Notes under the pieces: generated by a model
What the model was told of the DNA's origin: nothing
The model's database searches: none
What the model saw: the letters and a program-made list of their open reading frames with translations, nothing else
Shown: positions 1 to 11,700 of the stretch, piece after piece
Layout of the letters: each line of letters starts with the position of its first letter
Position numbering within the stretch: position 1 is the stretch's first letter
Origin: Pascua guehoae
Lineage: Eukaryota; Basidiomycota; Tremellomycetes; Trichosporonales; Trichosporonaceae
Length of the DNA: 64,000 nt
Direction of reading: 5' to 3'
Assembly (NCBI GenBank): GCA_001600415.1
Contig: BCJX01000014.1
Span: 591,779-655,778, forward strand
Program-made: the position numbers and the translations under genes

Positions 1-369
1 CGGGACGAGAACGACCTGTCCTTGGAGTTTCACACTCCCAACTCCAAGAACGAGGACAGCACCGATCTTCCCGTTGTGCTTCGTCGTCACGAAAGCCTCA
101 TCCTTTGCCCCGTCCTCTGGCACCTGGTTCTTGCCCAGCGTGCCAAGGCCCTTGACCACCTCAAGCCTGTCGCCGAGCTCTTGTCTCCCTCGCTCTTTGC
201 CAACAAACACGAGCTCGGACTCCTTCAAGTTTCCGCTCAAGGGCGGCACGGTGTATCGATCGTACAGCAAGCTCGGCCGGTCCTTTGTGGCCCTTACGCC
301 CATGTCGTTTGCAGTCTACTTGTTTGGCATTTGGGCGGTGCTCAAGTTTGACCCATACATTACAGCACC
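1..369. other. Left-edge fragment, no intact gene
   Basis: Two + strand frames are open across this stretch. One, about 215-350, contains a hydrophobic segment (PMSFAVYLFGIWAVLKF) that could be a membrane helix from the end of a gene lying mostly outside the window. No start, stop or intron could be fixed, so this may be a relic or the tail of a neighbouring gene. Confidence 0.25.
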
Positions 370-876
370 ATGTCATCGGATCCGCTGTTGCGACACGGCT
401 CAAGTGGCTCGGTGAGTTTCACGGGGCAAGGCAACCCGACTGACTTTCCAGGTAAGAGCATCAAGGAGATCCAGGCCCAGCTGCGTCACGCCCATGAAGA
501 GCAACACGTGGACGGCATACGCCAACACTGCCGCGTAAGTCTCCCCAAGAGCGCCGTTCATGCTTGCTGACTGACTCGAAGCGCGTCTGACGTGACTGCT
601 GCCGTGGCCGGGGGATCGACCGGGTTTGACGCACTCGGATAACCTGCCCAATGCCACGGCGCCCCGGACTGGACAAGTGCTCTCCTCGGCCAAATATCAG
701 GAAATCTACAACCATCCGGACGGTGAGTCCACCTTGATTGCGACCCAATGCTGACTGCAGTGCGCTACATGCACGACCAGTTGTCTGCGTTTAGGTCCGA
801 GCAACTGAAGCGTCACAACGTCGATACGGTTGCGTCATTGCCGGACGAAGAGCGGTTCGCAGTCAAGGCCAAGTAG
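370..876 (+). CDS. Candidate small spliced gene, function unknown
   Basis: An ATG at 370 opens a short exon (MSSDPLLRHGSSGS) followed by a perfect short intron (GTGAGT at 412 to CAG at 451). Near the 3' end another good intron (about 722-760, GTGAGT to TGCAG) joins a frame ending NHPDG to a frame beginning VRYMHDQLSAF, which stops at 874-876. The middle exon and its splice phases could not be made consistent, so the full protein is not resolved. I do not recognise it. Its 3' end overlaps a membrane-protein relic on the other strand, so at least one of the two is not functional as drawn. Confidence 0.3.
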
Positions 877-1480
877 AGGATAAGAGCAACAATGCTCAGG
901 CGCGCGTCGAGGTAGAGGAGCTGACAAGTGTTGCCAATGACGTAGAGAATGATGGTGATGATATTCTCGAGGGAGACAAACGCCTTCGGGCGCTTCGAGT
1001 TTTTTACGCCCATCTCGTCCAAGTCGATGTCGTTTTTGATGAAGAGGACCACACTCCTGGAGATGGTCGACGAAATGAGCTTTCCGTGGAAGCGAAAGAA
1101 GCCGGTCAACGCGTACCAGAAGCCGAGCATGGTTGTGAGGGTCACAAAGCGATTGATAAGACCGATGCGAGATTACGCGTAGAATGTGACGAGTGATACC
1201 CACCACGGGGCAGTGGGGAGGGGCTTGTCGGGATGGAGGAGGTCGTCAACGTTGGTGACACCCGGTGGCAAGAGCTCGGCCGCGGCCTCGCTGCCAGACT
1301 CTTCGGCGACGGCCCAGGTGAACCAGTCGCGGAGGCGGGCCCGGACGCCCTTGCGTGCCATCACCTCATTCGCGCTCGAGTTCGATCCAGCGTTGCCCTG
1401 CGGTTCTTCCTCCAAGCGAGTTTGCTCGCGCTGGGCCTTGCGCCTAGCCGCCGTCTCCTCCTGCCCGAGAGCCTGGGGGG
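813..1480 (-). pseudogene. Multi-pass membrane protein fragment with in-frame stop
   Basis: Read on the - strand, the frame begins near 1480 with a charged helical stretch (ARRKAQREQTRLEEE). It continues through DDLLHPDKPLPTAPWW and meets a TAA at about 1173-1175. In exactly the same frame it resumes with a hydrophobic, aromatic-rich region (TMLGFWYALTGFFRF), then ENIITIILYVIG and further hydrophobic segments, to a stop at 813. No GT-AG intron removes the TAA, and no ATG lies upstream in frame before another stop. This suggests a decayed or truncated gene of at least 200 codons with three or four membrane segments. I could not name the family. Confidence 0.4.
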
Positions 1481-1931
1481 CAGCCCCGCCGGCGACACGA
1501 GTTTTGAGTTAAGGTGAGTCGACGGGGATGGTTGGAAATGCAACGGGATGTCTAGAAACGGGAGGCCGGTGTGCCTACATGTGTGTCCCGAAAGTCATGA
1601 GACTACAACATGAGGCCCCGGCCGGCACGGATAGGGCGACGTGCAGGACATGAGGGATACAGCAAACAGGATGCATCAGCGTGTCTGTCTGCCGTGCCAT
1701 TGTTATTACATACCTAGAGAGTGCCCATGCGTGGCTCAACTAGACCAAGGTCAAAGCCGAAGTCTGAAGACTTTTCCGACGCGCCTGTATTGTATCCTTA
1801 TCATAGTCCCTTTGGCTTGGGTAGGGTGCTCGCAATGACAGATCACCAAGTAATGAGGGCAGGGGAGGCCATGGGTCGGACAGTGCAGCATTGCACCCAG
1901 TTGAAGGCTTTGTCAGTTGTTAGTCTGTACC

Positions 1932-2075
1932 CATGAAACCGAACCGTGCAAAAGAAAAAAGACGAAGAATTTGCACGGTGCTAGAGTTCACATAGAGTTG
2001 ACCATGGGTGAAGACAGGATGCAGATGGATTCCAATGTGCTGGAGAGACTGGCCTTGGGACTTGTGCTTATTGCA
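1932..2075 (+). repeat. (CA)n-linked hairpin repeat, right-half copy
   Basis: Begins ATGAAACCGAACCGTGCAAA and ends GAATTTGCACGGTGCTAGAG. The arms CCGTGCAAA and TTTGCACGG are perfectly complementary. After a short unrelated insert, a further shared block (TTCCAATGTGCTGGAG ... CTGGCC ... GGGACTTGT) matches the copy that starts 195 bp downstream. Confidence 0.75.
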
Positions 2076-2120
2076 CCCATTTCTGGATGCTGTGCTGGTG
2101 ATTGTGTCCTCCGGTCTCCC

Positions 2121-2280
2121 CCACACACACACAATTTGCCGCATGGTTTTCACATGGTTTGTCTCGACCAAGATCGCTTTATATATAAAATGAAACCAAA
2201 CCGTGCAAAAGAAAAAGACAAAGAATTTGCACGGTGCTAGAGAAATTCCAATGTGCTGGAGTGACTGGCCCCGGGACTTG
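2121..2280 (+). repeat. (CA)n-linked hairpin repeat, full copy
   Basis: The order is a short CA run, CATGGTTTTCACATGGTTTG, CTCGACCAAG, TTTATATA, ATGAAACC, then the hairpin with arms at 2201-2209 and 2226-2234, then TGCTAGAG and the TTCCAATGTGCTGGAG block. It matches the copy at 12374-12545 along most of its length. Confidence 0.8.
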
Positions 2281-2328
2281 TAACCCCTCCTCCTCCCGTC
2301 TCTGTCCTCCCCCGTCTCCCCTCCCCCC

Positions 2329-2391
<63 letters not shown>

Positions 2392-2512
2392 ACACACAGA
2401 GACACACACACCCGTGCCCTCACCTCCTCCAGTTCCCCCCCGCCCAGCGGCCATGTGGAAACCACGCAGCTTACACATGGTTTATCTCGAGCATCTTCGC
2501 TTTATATAATAG
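2329..2512 (+). repeat. Long (CA)n tract plus left half of the hairpin repeat
   Basis: About 35 CA dinucleotides (2330-2398, one interruption) are followed at 2471-2512 by ACACATGGTTTATCTCGA and CTTTATATAATA, which is the left half of the same dispersed repeat. The hairpin half is missing. Frames through the CA tract encode only Thr-His or Cys-Val runs and are not genes. Confidence 0.75.
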
Positions 2513-3366
2513 ATAGATGTGATTCTGGTCACTTGGGGACCTGGAATCGGTTGCTGCCCGGCGCAGCTGGCACTGAGGGCCCGGCTCTCGTCCAGTAAGT
2601 CATAAATCTTGGCGAGTCTGTGACGTATATAGCTCATGGATACATTGACAGTCTCATTGCTAGCTGGTGGGACGGGACGGACTCAAAGCTGTCAAGGCGG
2701 TCAAGGGTGGCTACAATCCTACGACGACTTGTTCCATAAATTCAGGTCAAATCGTCACCATTCTACTCTCTCCTCTGCACATAATCTGAGCTTCATTGGT
2801 GCAGAACTGGATTTAAAAATCCTCCAACCCCATGTTGCAAAATGCAATGTCGTAGCGACGAATTTGATCGACTCCAAGCTTTGCAAGTCTTTACGTGTCC
2901 GCGGGGGAAGACCCCAGGCGGGTCGGCGTGCCAAGTGTCGTGGCAGGCCGCAACCCGCCACACTGGCACGGTTTGGATCTCGAACCTTGGGCCCTGGAAA
3001 CGTGTTGCCTCTCTGCCCTTTTATGGCCTGGTGGGTGAACACGTGGGGCGTAGGAGTTGGAAGCAAAAGGATTGGAACCGGGTTGCGACCGAGGCGTGGT
3101 CTGAGCGAGCCCAGGGTGGCCCGTGGTGCGGCAAAATGTATATTTTTGTTGGGGCACGCACGTACCGCCGCGACGGCCTGAAGGGCGTGCGGGTAGAAGG
3201 AGGCGGATGGTGTTTCGCATGGGATCTCGGGGCGCCCCAGGGAATGGCCCAAGTTGTGCTCACACATTTTTCAACATATCGAGATAGTGGGAGTCAAAAT
3301 TGTTGTAGTCCCTCGCCGTCTCCTCGAGGGGCGGCGCCACGCCCCGCCGGCATTGTTATTGGCCGC

Positions 3367-3430
3367 GTCTCCAGTACTTACATACCTCGCTTGTCGCTCC
3401 GTCTCCCCTCATGCAACGTCGTCTACAACA
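3367..3430 (+). repeat. Diverged repeat shared with 13865-13927
   Basis: About 63 bp align without gaps, at roughly four-fifths identity, to 13865-13927. The shared blocks include GTCTCCAG, TACCTCG, GTCGCTCCGT, CTCCTCAT and GTCTACAAC. In one frame both copies encode Tyr-Leu-x-x-Arg-Ser-Val-Ser-Pro-His, so they may be relics of one coding gene. Confidence 0.55.
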
Positions 3431-3608
3431 AAAATGTTGAGACAAAGAGGTTGGCCAACCACTTGGCAACCCTCTGAATTAATTCGAATATTATAGCTGT
3501 GATCCTCTCAAGTTCACAGCTGGGGAAGCTACGGTCATTTTATGTTGCTACATGTTCCAAAGTGTAACTCGAGACTGGTGGAAGGAATGTATTTGACCAA
3601 AGACACGA

Positions 3609-3692
3609 GTTGCAAGGTTGCACGGGTTGCACGGGTGCACGGGTTGCACGGGTGCACGGGTTGCACGGGTTGCACAGGTTGTACAGGTACAC
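3609..3692 (+). repeat. GCACGGGTT minisatellite
   Basis: About nine head-to-tail units of 8-9 bp (TTGCACGGG alternating with TGCACGGG). The last units drift to TTGCACAGG and TTGTACAGG. Further loose copies of AGGACACGG follow at 3710-3775. Confidence 0.85.
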
Positions 3693-4005
3693 AGAGAACC
3701 GGGGCATAAATAGGACACGGGTTTTTAAGGAGGACACGGTCTAAAGAGGGTTCGGTCCAAAGAGGACACGGGGATTGGGAGAGGTTTGAACGACAAAGGG
3801 ACAGATGGCAAGCCGGCTATGGATGTTCAGAATCAATGTGCACACAAGGGTTTCATTACTGTTACTTGTTCAAGATCGTGCTGGAAAGTGTACAACAGTT
3901 CGGCTATAGTCCAATATCAAGCCAAGGCTATTACGTGGTGGTGGTGGTGGTGGTGTATTGACATCGTCGTTCAGTTCCTTTACTTGCTCCTTCACGGCCT
4001 TCACA

Positions 4006-6942
4006 TTAGCTGCCCTCCCCGTCCGATTCCTCCTCCTGTACCTCTTTCTGGACCTGGCTGTCCTTTGGCTTCTGCGTCGCGCCGCTCTCGGTAAAGTCAT
4101 TGAACACGTCCAGTCCACGGTGGCCGAGCATGAACGAGATGACGGCTTGGGTGAAAAAGTCGGACACGGCGCCATAGTACATTCGGCTCAGCGAGTTGAC
4201 GCCGTCGTTGAGCTGGACCTTGTCAGCATATAAAAAGGGCAGAGGTGAAGGAGACGCACCATGCCAGCAATGTCGCGCTTGCCTGTACGGACAAAGTCGC
4301 CCTTGAGTGCAAACGTGTGCGCGTAACACAAGCTGATCATGTCGCCGTTATTTGCCCAGACTGGCGTCAGCGCGGAAGACAGCGTCAAACTCACTGTCGT
4401 TGAACACTGCGTCAAAGTTGCACTTTGATGGCTCGAGGACAATGCCGAGCTGGAGCAGCATGCGCGCAATGACATGGCGCGCGATTGCAGACTGCACGAC
4501 GTTGGTACGGTCAAGACAGTCGATACAGCTGGAGGTCAGTTCGGTTGGTCTAGCTGTCACTCACTTGGCCCTGAGAACACCCTGTTGTTCCTCTACAATT
4601 TCGCCTTGGAGTGACCATAGGAAGCCCATCGCATTGAAGTCGAGCTCGTCGATCAAATCTGTAATGTTGTCCCACTTCATCCCGTGGCACTTTGCGTGAA
4701 AGTCAAAGGGGACGTAGGTTAGGTCCGGGCGCTCCAGACCCTTGACGAGCTCCTCGTAGGCTTTCGTGACTACTCCTTCCTTGCCCGTCTGCTCCGAGAG
4801 GTTGATAATGGTCTGTTGTCAGTTTACTGCCTTTGTATCCACTGCCATACTCACAGTCGGACCGTACCGCATGCGGAGGTCGTCGAAATGCTGGTTCGCA
4901 ATATCATATGTCTGGTCGACAGGCAGGTCGAGCACTGGTGGCGGCTTCATCGACCACGGCGTCTGAGACCACTTGAGTGGAATCGATCCGCGAATCTGGA
5001 CAAAGCTAAAGATCGAGACCTGGCCGCCGACCTTGGCACGGACCATCATTTCCGTTTCGACAAAGTTGGCGACGTGTCCCTCGTCGTCGATACCACGACG
5101 CTGGTATCGCATACCCGCGCGTTCGCGGCTGCGGCGCGAGATGAGGACAATGTCGACGGGGAGCGGTGGTGGGGTTTCGCCCTCGTCGGTGGGCGAGGGA
5201 GGGATAGGTGCGTTGAATGTAGATGCCTGCACCCAACCCTGCGAAATGGGAAGGACGTAGGCGTGGAGTCCGAGTTCGACAAAGTCCGACGTCAACCACT
5301 CGTTCCAGAAGAAGCGTCGGTCAAAGCGCCTCCACAAGGGCATGTGGATGTCGGGCTCGACAATGTCGCTGCCTCCGGGACTCGAGGCACCGGACCGGAA
5401 GCTACCGCCGTTTCGCGGCGACAGCAATTGCGACTGGTCGGGCGATTCGTCAAAGAACGCCGTCGATGGAGTAGGTTGCACATCGAACAGCTTCTCGAGG
5501 AGCTGCTGTGATGTGGTGTGGTGCGTTAACCGGCGCCGCTTGTGCTGCAGTGAGTGCGACAGGTCGTAGTCGAACGAGTAGAAGAACTCTCCAGAACCCA
5601 GTTCGCGCGTAATGGACTTTAGGATTCGTGTCTCCATCGCCTGGTGCAGCGTTGCGCCGCCTGGTGGTGGGCTTGGCGAGCTGTTGCGCGAAGGGGGCTC
5701 CAGCGGCAGCCCGTCTGCTTCAGGTGGTGGAATAGGGACGGACCCCGCGTCTACACCGCCTGCCACCAGACGAGGGGTTGGGTGTTCAGCGCTTGGGCGG
5801 CCGCTGAGATCGGACAGCTCTTGCTCCTCGTCCGTGTCAGATTCCTCAACGGTGCCCTTGCCCTTTGAGCCGCGGAAAGTATCCACCAGCTTTCCCGCCA
5901 CCTTTTTCGGGGTGCCGAGACTCGGGGCGAATCGGCCCCAGCCAAGGACGAGGGGGCTCTTCTGGCCCTTACCTGGACTGGCCGACAGTGTCTGCGGTGG
6001 CATGGCAGGCGGTGTTTCGTCGGCCTCGGGCGCGGCAGCCGACGACCGTCGTCTCCGACGCTCTCCTTCACCATCCTCGTCTTCGCTGTCAGAGTCGCTG
6101 ACCTCGTCATCATCGGATCCTTCGACTGCAGGTTTCACGCCGGCAGTGGCCCATGGCAGACTCAAGAAGCTGTTGAGTCGAGACTTGGGTACAGTCTGGC
6201 TGGCTGCTAGCGCGTCTTCGCGCTTGGTCTGGCGTAAGCATGGGCACGCGGACAGTTCAATACTCCAGGCCCCGCTGCCAGGTGGAGGGGGCCCAGGCAG
6301 GGGGGGGGGGGGGGGGCAGCCCCAGAGTATGCCCTTGGCAAGTGTGTTGGGGGGTTGGCTGGCCCGGCCGGGGGCGGGCCTAAGCTTTCACAACTCACGA
6401 TGACAGACTTGATGTGCTCGATCTGTCGCTTTGCACGCTCTGGCTCGAGCGGCACAGCATACACGTCGGCAAGTGTGTAGACCTCGTGTGCGCTCAGGTG
6501 GTCCGGGCCAAATGTTTCCTCGTTGGGGAACAGTTTTGTTGGTTGCTTGGATGGTGGGAGGAAGACGAGGAGGTAAGCCGCTTGACGTCAGCCAAAGTCG
6601 CACGGAACGAGCCGGCAGAGGGGACCCAGCGGGGACCCAGCCTGGATCAGTGAACGCACTTTCCCACAAGCGAACAATGCCGAGCAGGCCACCCAGCTCG
6701 ACTCGGTCGTCCTCTGCGGGTGTGTTGTCACGCTCGCAAACCTCGAGAGAGCCGTGAAGGCCCCAATGGATGAGGACGCCGGCATCGTCGGACACTGTGC
6801 TGAGTGGGTGGAGGCGGAGACCGCCGTCGGTAAAGGCCAGTGCCAAGTGGCGGTGTATCCGGGGTGGGAGCGGGGGCACGGTGAGTCGGGGAGGGAGTTT
6901 CTTGGGCGGAGACGATCCCAGTGTCGGCGATCGTAAGGCCAT
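4006..6942 (-). CDS. SAC-domain phosphoinositide phosphatase, INPP5F/Sac2-like
   Basis: Seven exons: 6942-6660, 6580-6399, 6228-4855, 4812-4565, 4528-4395, 4360-4260 and 4218-4006. All junctions are GT-AG and in phase, giving 844 aa. The N-terminus lacks a signal peptide. An acidic, low-complexity insert (DDDEVSDSDSEDEDGE) separates it from the SAC domain. Visible family blocks include FFYSFDYDLS, RFFWNEWL, LISRRSRERAGMRYQRRG, VETEM and SFVQIRGSIPLKWSQ. The catalytic CX5R loop CIDCLDRTN has its cysteine at about residue 697, and WANNGD and LKGDFVRTG follow. The order and spacing match the human INPP5F SAC domain more closely than yeast Sac1 or Fig4. SAC enzymes of this type remove phosphate from phosphoinositides, mainly PI4P, on endosomal membranes; that specificity is inferred from the family. 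The C-terminus is short (TQKPKDSQVQKEVQEEES), so the extra domain of animal INPP5F is absent. Intron 2 (6229-6398) carries a two-hairpin repeat. Confidence 0.92.
6264..6383 (+). repeat. Two-hairpin GC-rich element, copy A (in SAC gene intron 2)
   Basis: The left part is a C/G-rich palindrome expanded by a run of 17 G (6300-6316). The right part contains TTGGCTGGCCCGGCCGGGGG followed by CGGGCCTAA, with arms GGCCCG/CGGGCC. It lies wholly inside the 170-nt second intron of the phosphatase gene, on the antisense strand of that gene. Confidence 0.7.
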
Positions 6943-7600
6943 GTTGTCTAGGTGATGTGGTGTTTGTGATCAGATGGAGAGTGCAAGAGTTGGGGTGCTA
7001 GGGGTTGTAGATGTTGTGGCCTGGCCATCGCGCAGGGGAAGGGTGGAGCCATCAGTCGGACGATCATCCACAACAAATCACAGCTGTTACGTAATTGAAA
7101 AAGGTGGGCCGATGGTGGGCCCAGGTCCTTTTTTCCGGGTAATTCAGTCGCAAAGGCAAACGCATGCCCTGCACGTCTGCAACCAACAGTCGGCGAATCC
7201 TCCCGCATCCGACGCATCGATGACTGACAGTTCCGTCGACAATGTTGCAACTGGACAATACGCGAAAGCGGCGGGGCAATGCAGAAAGGAGGATTGCTGG
7301 CATGTTTTGTTGTTTGGGCGAGAGTGATATCTCGGTCATGTCTCGGGGTGTTATTGGCGCCACCATACCCCTTTAGTTGCCGACTTCCAGTACCATTGGC
7401 GCTGTCCCCCAGATGGGCAAGGGAGCAAGGGGTCATAAAGGTCCAAGTGGCGTCCAAGACCAACCGAGGAATGTCGGTCTCCGCTGCGGAGTGACACACC
7501 CCTCATAAGGAGATGGCTGAGTGTGCCTGCCCATGAGCGTGCGCCGGATGGCAGGAACTGCAATGCAAGCGGACCCATCTCTGCTACAGACCGCCGAAAA
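6943..7600. other. Upstream region of the SAC gene, no gene seen
   Basis: Open frames exist on both strands, but none has a recognisable domain or a coherent intron pattern. It probably holds the promoter and 5' leader of the phosphatase gene. Confidence 0.45.
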
Positions 7601-7795
7601 GCGCCTCTGTCTCTGGGCCGAAGACGTCGCTCACAAACGTCTCGATGGGGGAGAAAGTCGCCTTCTTCACGCTCGACCATGATAAGCATCGTCCAGCCTC
7701 CCGACATGAACCATGATCTTGGAGAAGCGACGAGTCTATTGTGGTGGCTGGGATCGACCGAGCCGATAGACGCATTCACCAGCCTCCCGACATGA

Positions 7796-8617
7796 CATTC
7801 GAGAAGAACTGGCATTTTTGGAGCCGTACGTTACCGAACTCTTTGTCCTCTTGGCGACTGTGCAACCGCCTCGCCACTGGACTGTGACGCGGCACGAGAT
7901 CCGTGACCGCTTGGTACGCATACAAGCTTAAGGTTGCAGTTGGGCCACATGGGTTTAATACAGGCACCAGGGAGTACCGTAACCCCAAAGAGCGGGCGGC
8001 TTCTCGTCGTCGCCGGAGTGGTACCAGGTAATGACGTCGATCATCCACTTGGCGATCACATGTTTGTTTCAGAGCGGCGTTTCGTAGCGGCCATGATGCG
8101 AGTGGCTGAATCGGAGCAAATGGGCCGGGTTTGCGCACCGCGTAGTAACTCCGACATTGTTGCATACCTTGAATCAATCATGTGCATGGAGGCTCCTGTA
8201 CGTACGGGCCAGCTCCGAGGGTTTCGATATGGGCCACTGGAAGAGATGGAAGATTGGCTGGCCAGGTACATTGAGGCATTCCATCATTGGTAGTCACGGA
8301 ATTCCAACGGAATACCGTGAGAACCACTCGTACCTGGGATGCAAGACGTTCGGGGCCTCGGGCGGTCGAGATGTTGGACCATTGGCTTTTGTCTTGCAAA
8401 GCATCTTAAAAGCGAGCTCGGCGGTGATCCGAAGTGGGCCAACTACCTACCGTCCGGCCGCCGAAGCTTAGCTTCGGCCGGTCACCGCATGAAGCGAAAC
8501 AGCGCCAGAGCACCACTTCTTGACTGGCGACGTTGGCGTCATGGGTTTGGAACAGGAACGTCCGAAAGTGGCATGGGATTCTGGAGCTTGCGCTACAATC
8601 TTCAGCACATGACACAA
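7796..8617 (+). pseudogene. Fragmentary + strand gene, probably decayed
   Basis: Coding-like stretches occur in different frames. The first (about 7805-7925) includes LEPYVTELFVLLATVQPP and ends at a stop. The second (7924-8027) leads to a good intron (GTAATGAC to TTTCAG, about 8028-8072). The third (about 8073-8293) has MMRVAESEQMGRV and DIVAYLESIMCMEAP. The fourth (about 8339-8620) has HLKSELGGDPKWANYLP. No set of introns joins them into one frame. I do not recognise a family. It could be a recently broken gene or one with introns I have misread. Confidence 0.35.
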
Positions 8618-8718
8618 TGACTCATTCCAAGGAGGCTTGCATTCACGGGCGTTTCGTCTACTTAAAGAGGACCTACTGACCTTGTTCTTGGCACCAACTC
8701 CCCTCCTCCCCATCCCCT

Positions 8719-11700
8719 ATGCGCTCCACATCACTTGTTCTGGGCGCTGCCGCCCTCGGGGCGGTTGGTGTCCTTTCCCACCCTCTGGATTCAAACGAAC
8801 CCAGCCTCGCCCGCCGCCAAGACAACAGCGGTATCATCGACATCCCGTCACCGGTCGAGCACACGGGCGACGTCGACGCCTGCGCGGGCTACAAGCTCGT
8901 CGAAGTGTCCGAGCGCGACGACGGTACGGGTGTCAACGGCGTGCTCGAACTCAAGGGCACGTGTGGTGCTTATGGCCCGGACTACAAGACGCTCAACCTC
9001 ACGGTGCGGTACGAGACGGCCGACCGTGTGCGTGTGCGCATTGTCGATGCCGAGGGCAAGGCGCATGTGGTGCCCGATGACGTTGCGGCGTGGCCCAAAA
9101 TCGACGCCAACACGGTTTGTGACAAGGACAGCGCCCTTTCGTTCGAGTACCAAGAAGACCCGTTTTCGTTCAAGGTGACTCGCAAGTCGGACGGCGAGGT
9201 CATTTTCGACACCGAGGGCCAGGCTCTGATCTTTGAGGAGCAGTATGTCCGCATCAGGTCCAAGCTCGCCGAGGGTTCGCATATCCAGGGCCTTGGACAG
9301 CACAATGACAACTTTACGTGAGTCTGGCGAGTGTCCATTGAATTTGTGCTCACACCCCAGCCTGCCCATCGAGGACCCCACCTATGTCCGTACTCTGTGG
9401 TCGCGCGACGCGTACGGCGTGCCCTCGCGCACAAACCTGTACGGTGCCCACCCGTTCTACGTCAACCAGAAGGTGGGCGAGAATCCGTCGGCATCGGGTG
9501 CCTTCCTCCTCAACTCGGAGGGTATGGACATCAAGTTCCCGGGCAACGAATCGTACATCGAGTATGACACGCTCGGTGGTATCATTGACCTGTTCTTCTT
9601 CAACGGCCCCACCCCTGGTGATGTCGCACAGCAGGGCGCCCAGGTGTTTGGACCCAGCCACATGGTACCCTACTGGTCCCTCGGGTTCCACAGCTGCAGG
9701 TACGGCTACATTGATATTGCTGAAGTGGCCGAAGTCATTGCCAACGTGAGTGACGAGGTCCCCGTCGGGGACACTTTGACCACTGCTGACGCCACAGTAC
9801 ACCGAGGCCAAGATTCCGCTCGAGACGCAGTGGATGGACATTGACTACATGTTCAACCGCTGGATCCAGACGCTCGACCCTGAGCGGTTCGCGCTCGAGA
9901 AGACGCGCTATGTCATTGACCAGCTGCATGCGACTGACCGCCATATGATTGTCATGGTCGACCCGGCCACCTTTAGCGGCACACCCAACATGACCGCCGA
10001 CGACTATGAGACGCTCCAGTCGGGCATGGACCAACAAGTCTTCCTCCACTACGACAACGGCGACCTGTACCAGGGCGTCGTGTGGCCTGGCCCCACGGCG
10101 TTCCCCGACTGGACCGCTGAGAATGCCCAGTCGTGGTGGACTGCCGAGTTTGCCAGGTTCTTTGACCCCGAGACTGGCGTCGACGTGTCTGGTGAGTTGC
10201 GCGGTACTCTCCCCAGTTGCAAAAACGTAGTCAACATTGCTAACATCCACAGGCATTTGGCTCGACATGAACGAGCCGGCCAACTTTTTGCCATACCTCG
10301 AGGCCAACATCTACCGCATCTCTGACGAGCGTGTGTCTCCCCCCCCTCGCCCGCTGCCGCGTATTATCCCTCGCGCGATCCCTGGATTCCCAGCATTCAC
10401 CCCCGGGACCAACATCTCTGCACCTTTCGGCAACGCCGACGCCGACACGGGTGCCACGCGCCGGTCTCTCACTATTCAGGGCAACAATCTCGTCGCGAGG
10501 CAAAACTACCCGCCCTTCCCAGACACACTTGCCGACTACCTCGACCCATCGCTCGACAGCCAGTGGCTCTACCCTCCCTAGTGTGTATCCTCTGACCATA
10601 CAAAACGGCAAGCAACTGACAACCCAGCCGCATCCAGGACCGCCGTGCCCCGCCGTCTGCGAGCAACGCCGACGAGGGTCTCAAGAACATTTCTGACTTT
10701 ACCGCCCGTACCGACCTCATGCAAGCCAACGGCGCCCGCATGTACGATGAGCACAACCTGTACGGCTCGCGCCACGCCATCCGCACCCAGGAGGCACTCA
10801 CCGTGCGCAAGCCCGATGTTCGGCCGTTTACCATCGCACGCTCGAGTTTCTCGGGCACGCCCAGCGGCCTGTGGCTCGGTGACAACCTCTCGACCTGGGA
10901 GCAGTATGGCGAGACCATCCGGCAGATGCTCCAGTTTGCTGCTATTGGCGGCGTTGGCGTCGTCGGCGCCGACAGCTGTGGGTTTGGCGGTAACACGACC
11001 GAGACCCTGTGTGCTCGTTGGGCATGGTGAGTCCTTAAGTCGTAGATGACGTTGCATTATAGGGATACATTCGCGCAAGCGATAACCTAAGTAGCCGAGA
11101 TGGGGACAATTTAGAGGCCGACAGCGGCGCGTGGCGCCGCCACTCGGCACGACAGCGAGACACTTTATACACGTTGAGGGTAGTTTGCTAACACTCCAGG
11201 CTGGGCGCGTTCAACACGTTTTACCGCAACCATAACGAGATTAGCAGCATTTCGCAGGAATTCTACCGCTGGAACCTGACGACGATTGCGGCGCGTGCCG
11301 CCGGCCGCGTCCGTCTCGAGCTGCTCGACTACACCTACTCGATGGTCCACAAGCAGGCACACGAGGGCATCCCGACCATGTGGCCGCTGAGCTGGAAGCA
11401 CCCCGAGGAGGCGGCGACGGTCCGCATCGAGAGCCAATTCTACTATGGCAAGAGCCTGCTCGTCGCGCCCGTCACGGTCGAAAACTCGACGAGCGCAACC
11501 TTCTACCTGCCGAAGGACAAGTACTACGACTACTTTACGCTCGAGGCTGTCGAGGGCCAGGGTGCCGAAATCACCCGCGACAATATCGGGTACGACACAA
11601 TGCCGCTGTATATCCGCGGCGGGTGGATCCTTCCCCTGCGCAAGGGCGAGAGCTACACGACCACCGAGAACCGCGACCTGCCCTTCCAGCTCGTCGTCGC

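Larger units (their letters stand above)
1541..3330. other. Repeat-rich intergenic DNA, no supported gene
   Basis: Holds three copies or part-copies of a dispersed repeat (listed separately) and a long (CA)n tract. Between 2636 and 3330 long frames are open on both strands, but they overlap each other, have no intron signals and match no family I recognise. I read this as GC-rich non-coding or relic sequence. Confidence 0.5.

Noticed and set aside
2330..2398. Possible CRISPR-like or coding repeat
   Set aside because: It is a simple (CA)n microsatellite without spacers; no CRISPR array is present in the window.
2969..2992. B-box-like TCGAACC on the - strand, possible tRNA or SINE head
   Set aside because: Spacing of the box is one base too long and no acceptor, D or anticodon stems can be drawn around it.
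2636..3477. Long overlapping + and - strand frames of 170-211 codons
   Set aside because: They overlap on both strands, have no splice pattern or motif and consist of Arg/Gly/Pro-rich translation of GC-rich DNA.
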